From Janibacter limosus NBRC 16128 (lineage in GTDB: Bacteria > Actinomycetota > Actinomycetes > Actinomycetales > Dermatophilaceae): a stretch of 64,000 nt of DNA. The position numbers and the translations under genes were made by a program. A model generated the notes under the pieces. The model did no database searches and was not told where the DNA came from. It saw nothing but the letters and a program-made list of their open reading frames with translations. The DNA is taken from NCBI RefSeq assembly GCF_001570985.1, contig NZ_BCSS01000003.1:1-64000 (forward strand), written 5' to 3'. Shown here piece after piece: positions 63,583-64,000 of the stretch; the stretch's first letter is position 1, and each line of letters begins with the position of its first letter.

Positions 63583-63981
63583 TCAGAGGGTCCGATCCGG
63601 GAGGTCCGCGGAGGGGGCGAGGAGCGAGGCCAGGATCCCGGCCACGGCGACCACGGCGAGCGTCAGCCCGACCCAGATGCCGTTGGTCGTCGTGAGCGTC
63701 CACGCCGCCGGGAGGAGCAGGACATTCCACACCAGCGTCGGCGTGCGCGGCCACCTCGCCCCCTTGTGCCAGGCGGCCGCGAGCACGGCCAGGAGGATGG
63801 CAAAGATCAGGCACACCACGAGGGACATCGAGGCGGTGTTGGCATCCGCGGCGCGCCCGTCGGCCAGCTCCAACCCGTAGAGGGCCGCGGTCACGACGAG
63901 CAGCAGGGCCTCGATCAGGCAGACGCCAGCGGCAGCGAGTGCGGGGGGCGTGGGAGGGGGAAGGGGGTTGCTCGGGGTCAC
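63583..63981 (-). CDS. Small membrane protein upstream of the amidase gene
   Basis: 132 residues from GTG 63981, four hydrophobic segments (LAAAGVCLIEALLLVVTAAL at the start, VGLTLAVVAVAGILASLLA near the end). No family recognised. Its stop is one base before the amidase start, so the two genes are co-transcribed. Confidence 0.65.
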   Translation of the reverse strand: MTPSNPLPPPTPPALAAAGVCLIEALLLVVTAALYGLELADGRAADANTASMSLVVCLIFAILLAVLAAAWHKGARWPRTPTLVWNVLLLPAAWTLTTTNGIWVGLTLAVVAVAGILASLLAPSADLPDRTL

Positions 63982-64000
63982 GACCAGCAGCGTAGGTGAC

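Overview
The window is about 64 kb of very GC-rich DNA with strong G/C third-position bias. Gene content (NnaR-type HemD regulator, DUF3039, BioYMN, FHA-FtsK ATPase, SAF-type Flp locus, ftsEX-M23-smpB-ssrA order) and the tmRNA tag ADSKRTDFALAA point to an actinobacterium. My guess is the Micrococcales, near Intrasporangiaceae/Janibacter; that rank is inference only.

Layout. 1-203: 3' end of a probable nicotinate phosphoribosyltransferase. 319-11034: nitrogen block on the + strand, narK-nasA-nasB-nirB-nirD-nnaR, mostly coupled by 4-nt overlaps, with a GlnR-like inverted repeat before narK, then pncA and a second HemD-like protein that lacks the DNA-binding domain of NnaR. 11045-15910: conserved hypothetical, RDD and VTT membrane proteins, hpd with a divergent Lrp/AsnC regulator, small membrane proteins. 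15915-22776: two helicases, thioesterase, DUF3039, YqgE, VanZ, thioredoxin and CsbD. 22860-27087: ssrA, smpB, M23 hydrolase, ftsX and ftsE on the - strand.

27187-36434 is a first Flp/Tad pilus locus (SAF, TadZ-like, TadA, TadB, TadC, Flp, three TadE-like, LysM-BTAD membrane protein). Next to it lie three copies of a two-gene cassette, a lipoprotein whose end overlaps the start of a secreted, PKD-like protein: one intact pair on +, one intact pair on -, and a scrambled pair between them. This cassette is the most interesting undescribed element I see. prfB and an AI-2E-family permease follow.

43961-47939 is an accessory island bounded by a full ISL3 element and a 76-bp remnant of its start, with a tRNA 3' fragment, an ABM monooxygenase and a GlxA-type regulator. 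48783-53409 is a second, simpler Flp/Tad locus. 53647-57607 holds bioY, an acyl-CoA ligase, a thiolase, bioM and bioN as one coupled operon behind a BioQ-like palindrome. 57670-63981: a 1392-residue FHA-FtsK/SpoIIIE ATPase, an amidase and a small membrane protein.

Working together: the first block imports and reduces nitrate to ammonium under probable GlnR/NnaR control. The two Tad loci encode two envelope pilus machines, with the cassette proteins as candidate partners. ftsEX with the M23 protein forms a division hydrolase module, and smpB-ssrA is ribosome rescue.
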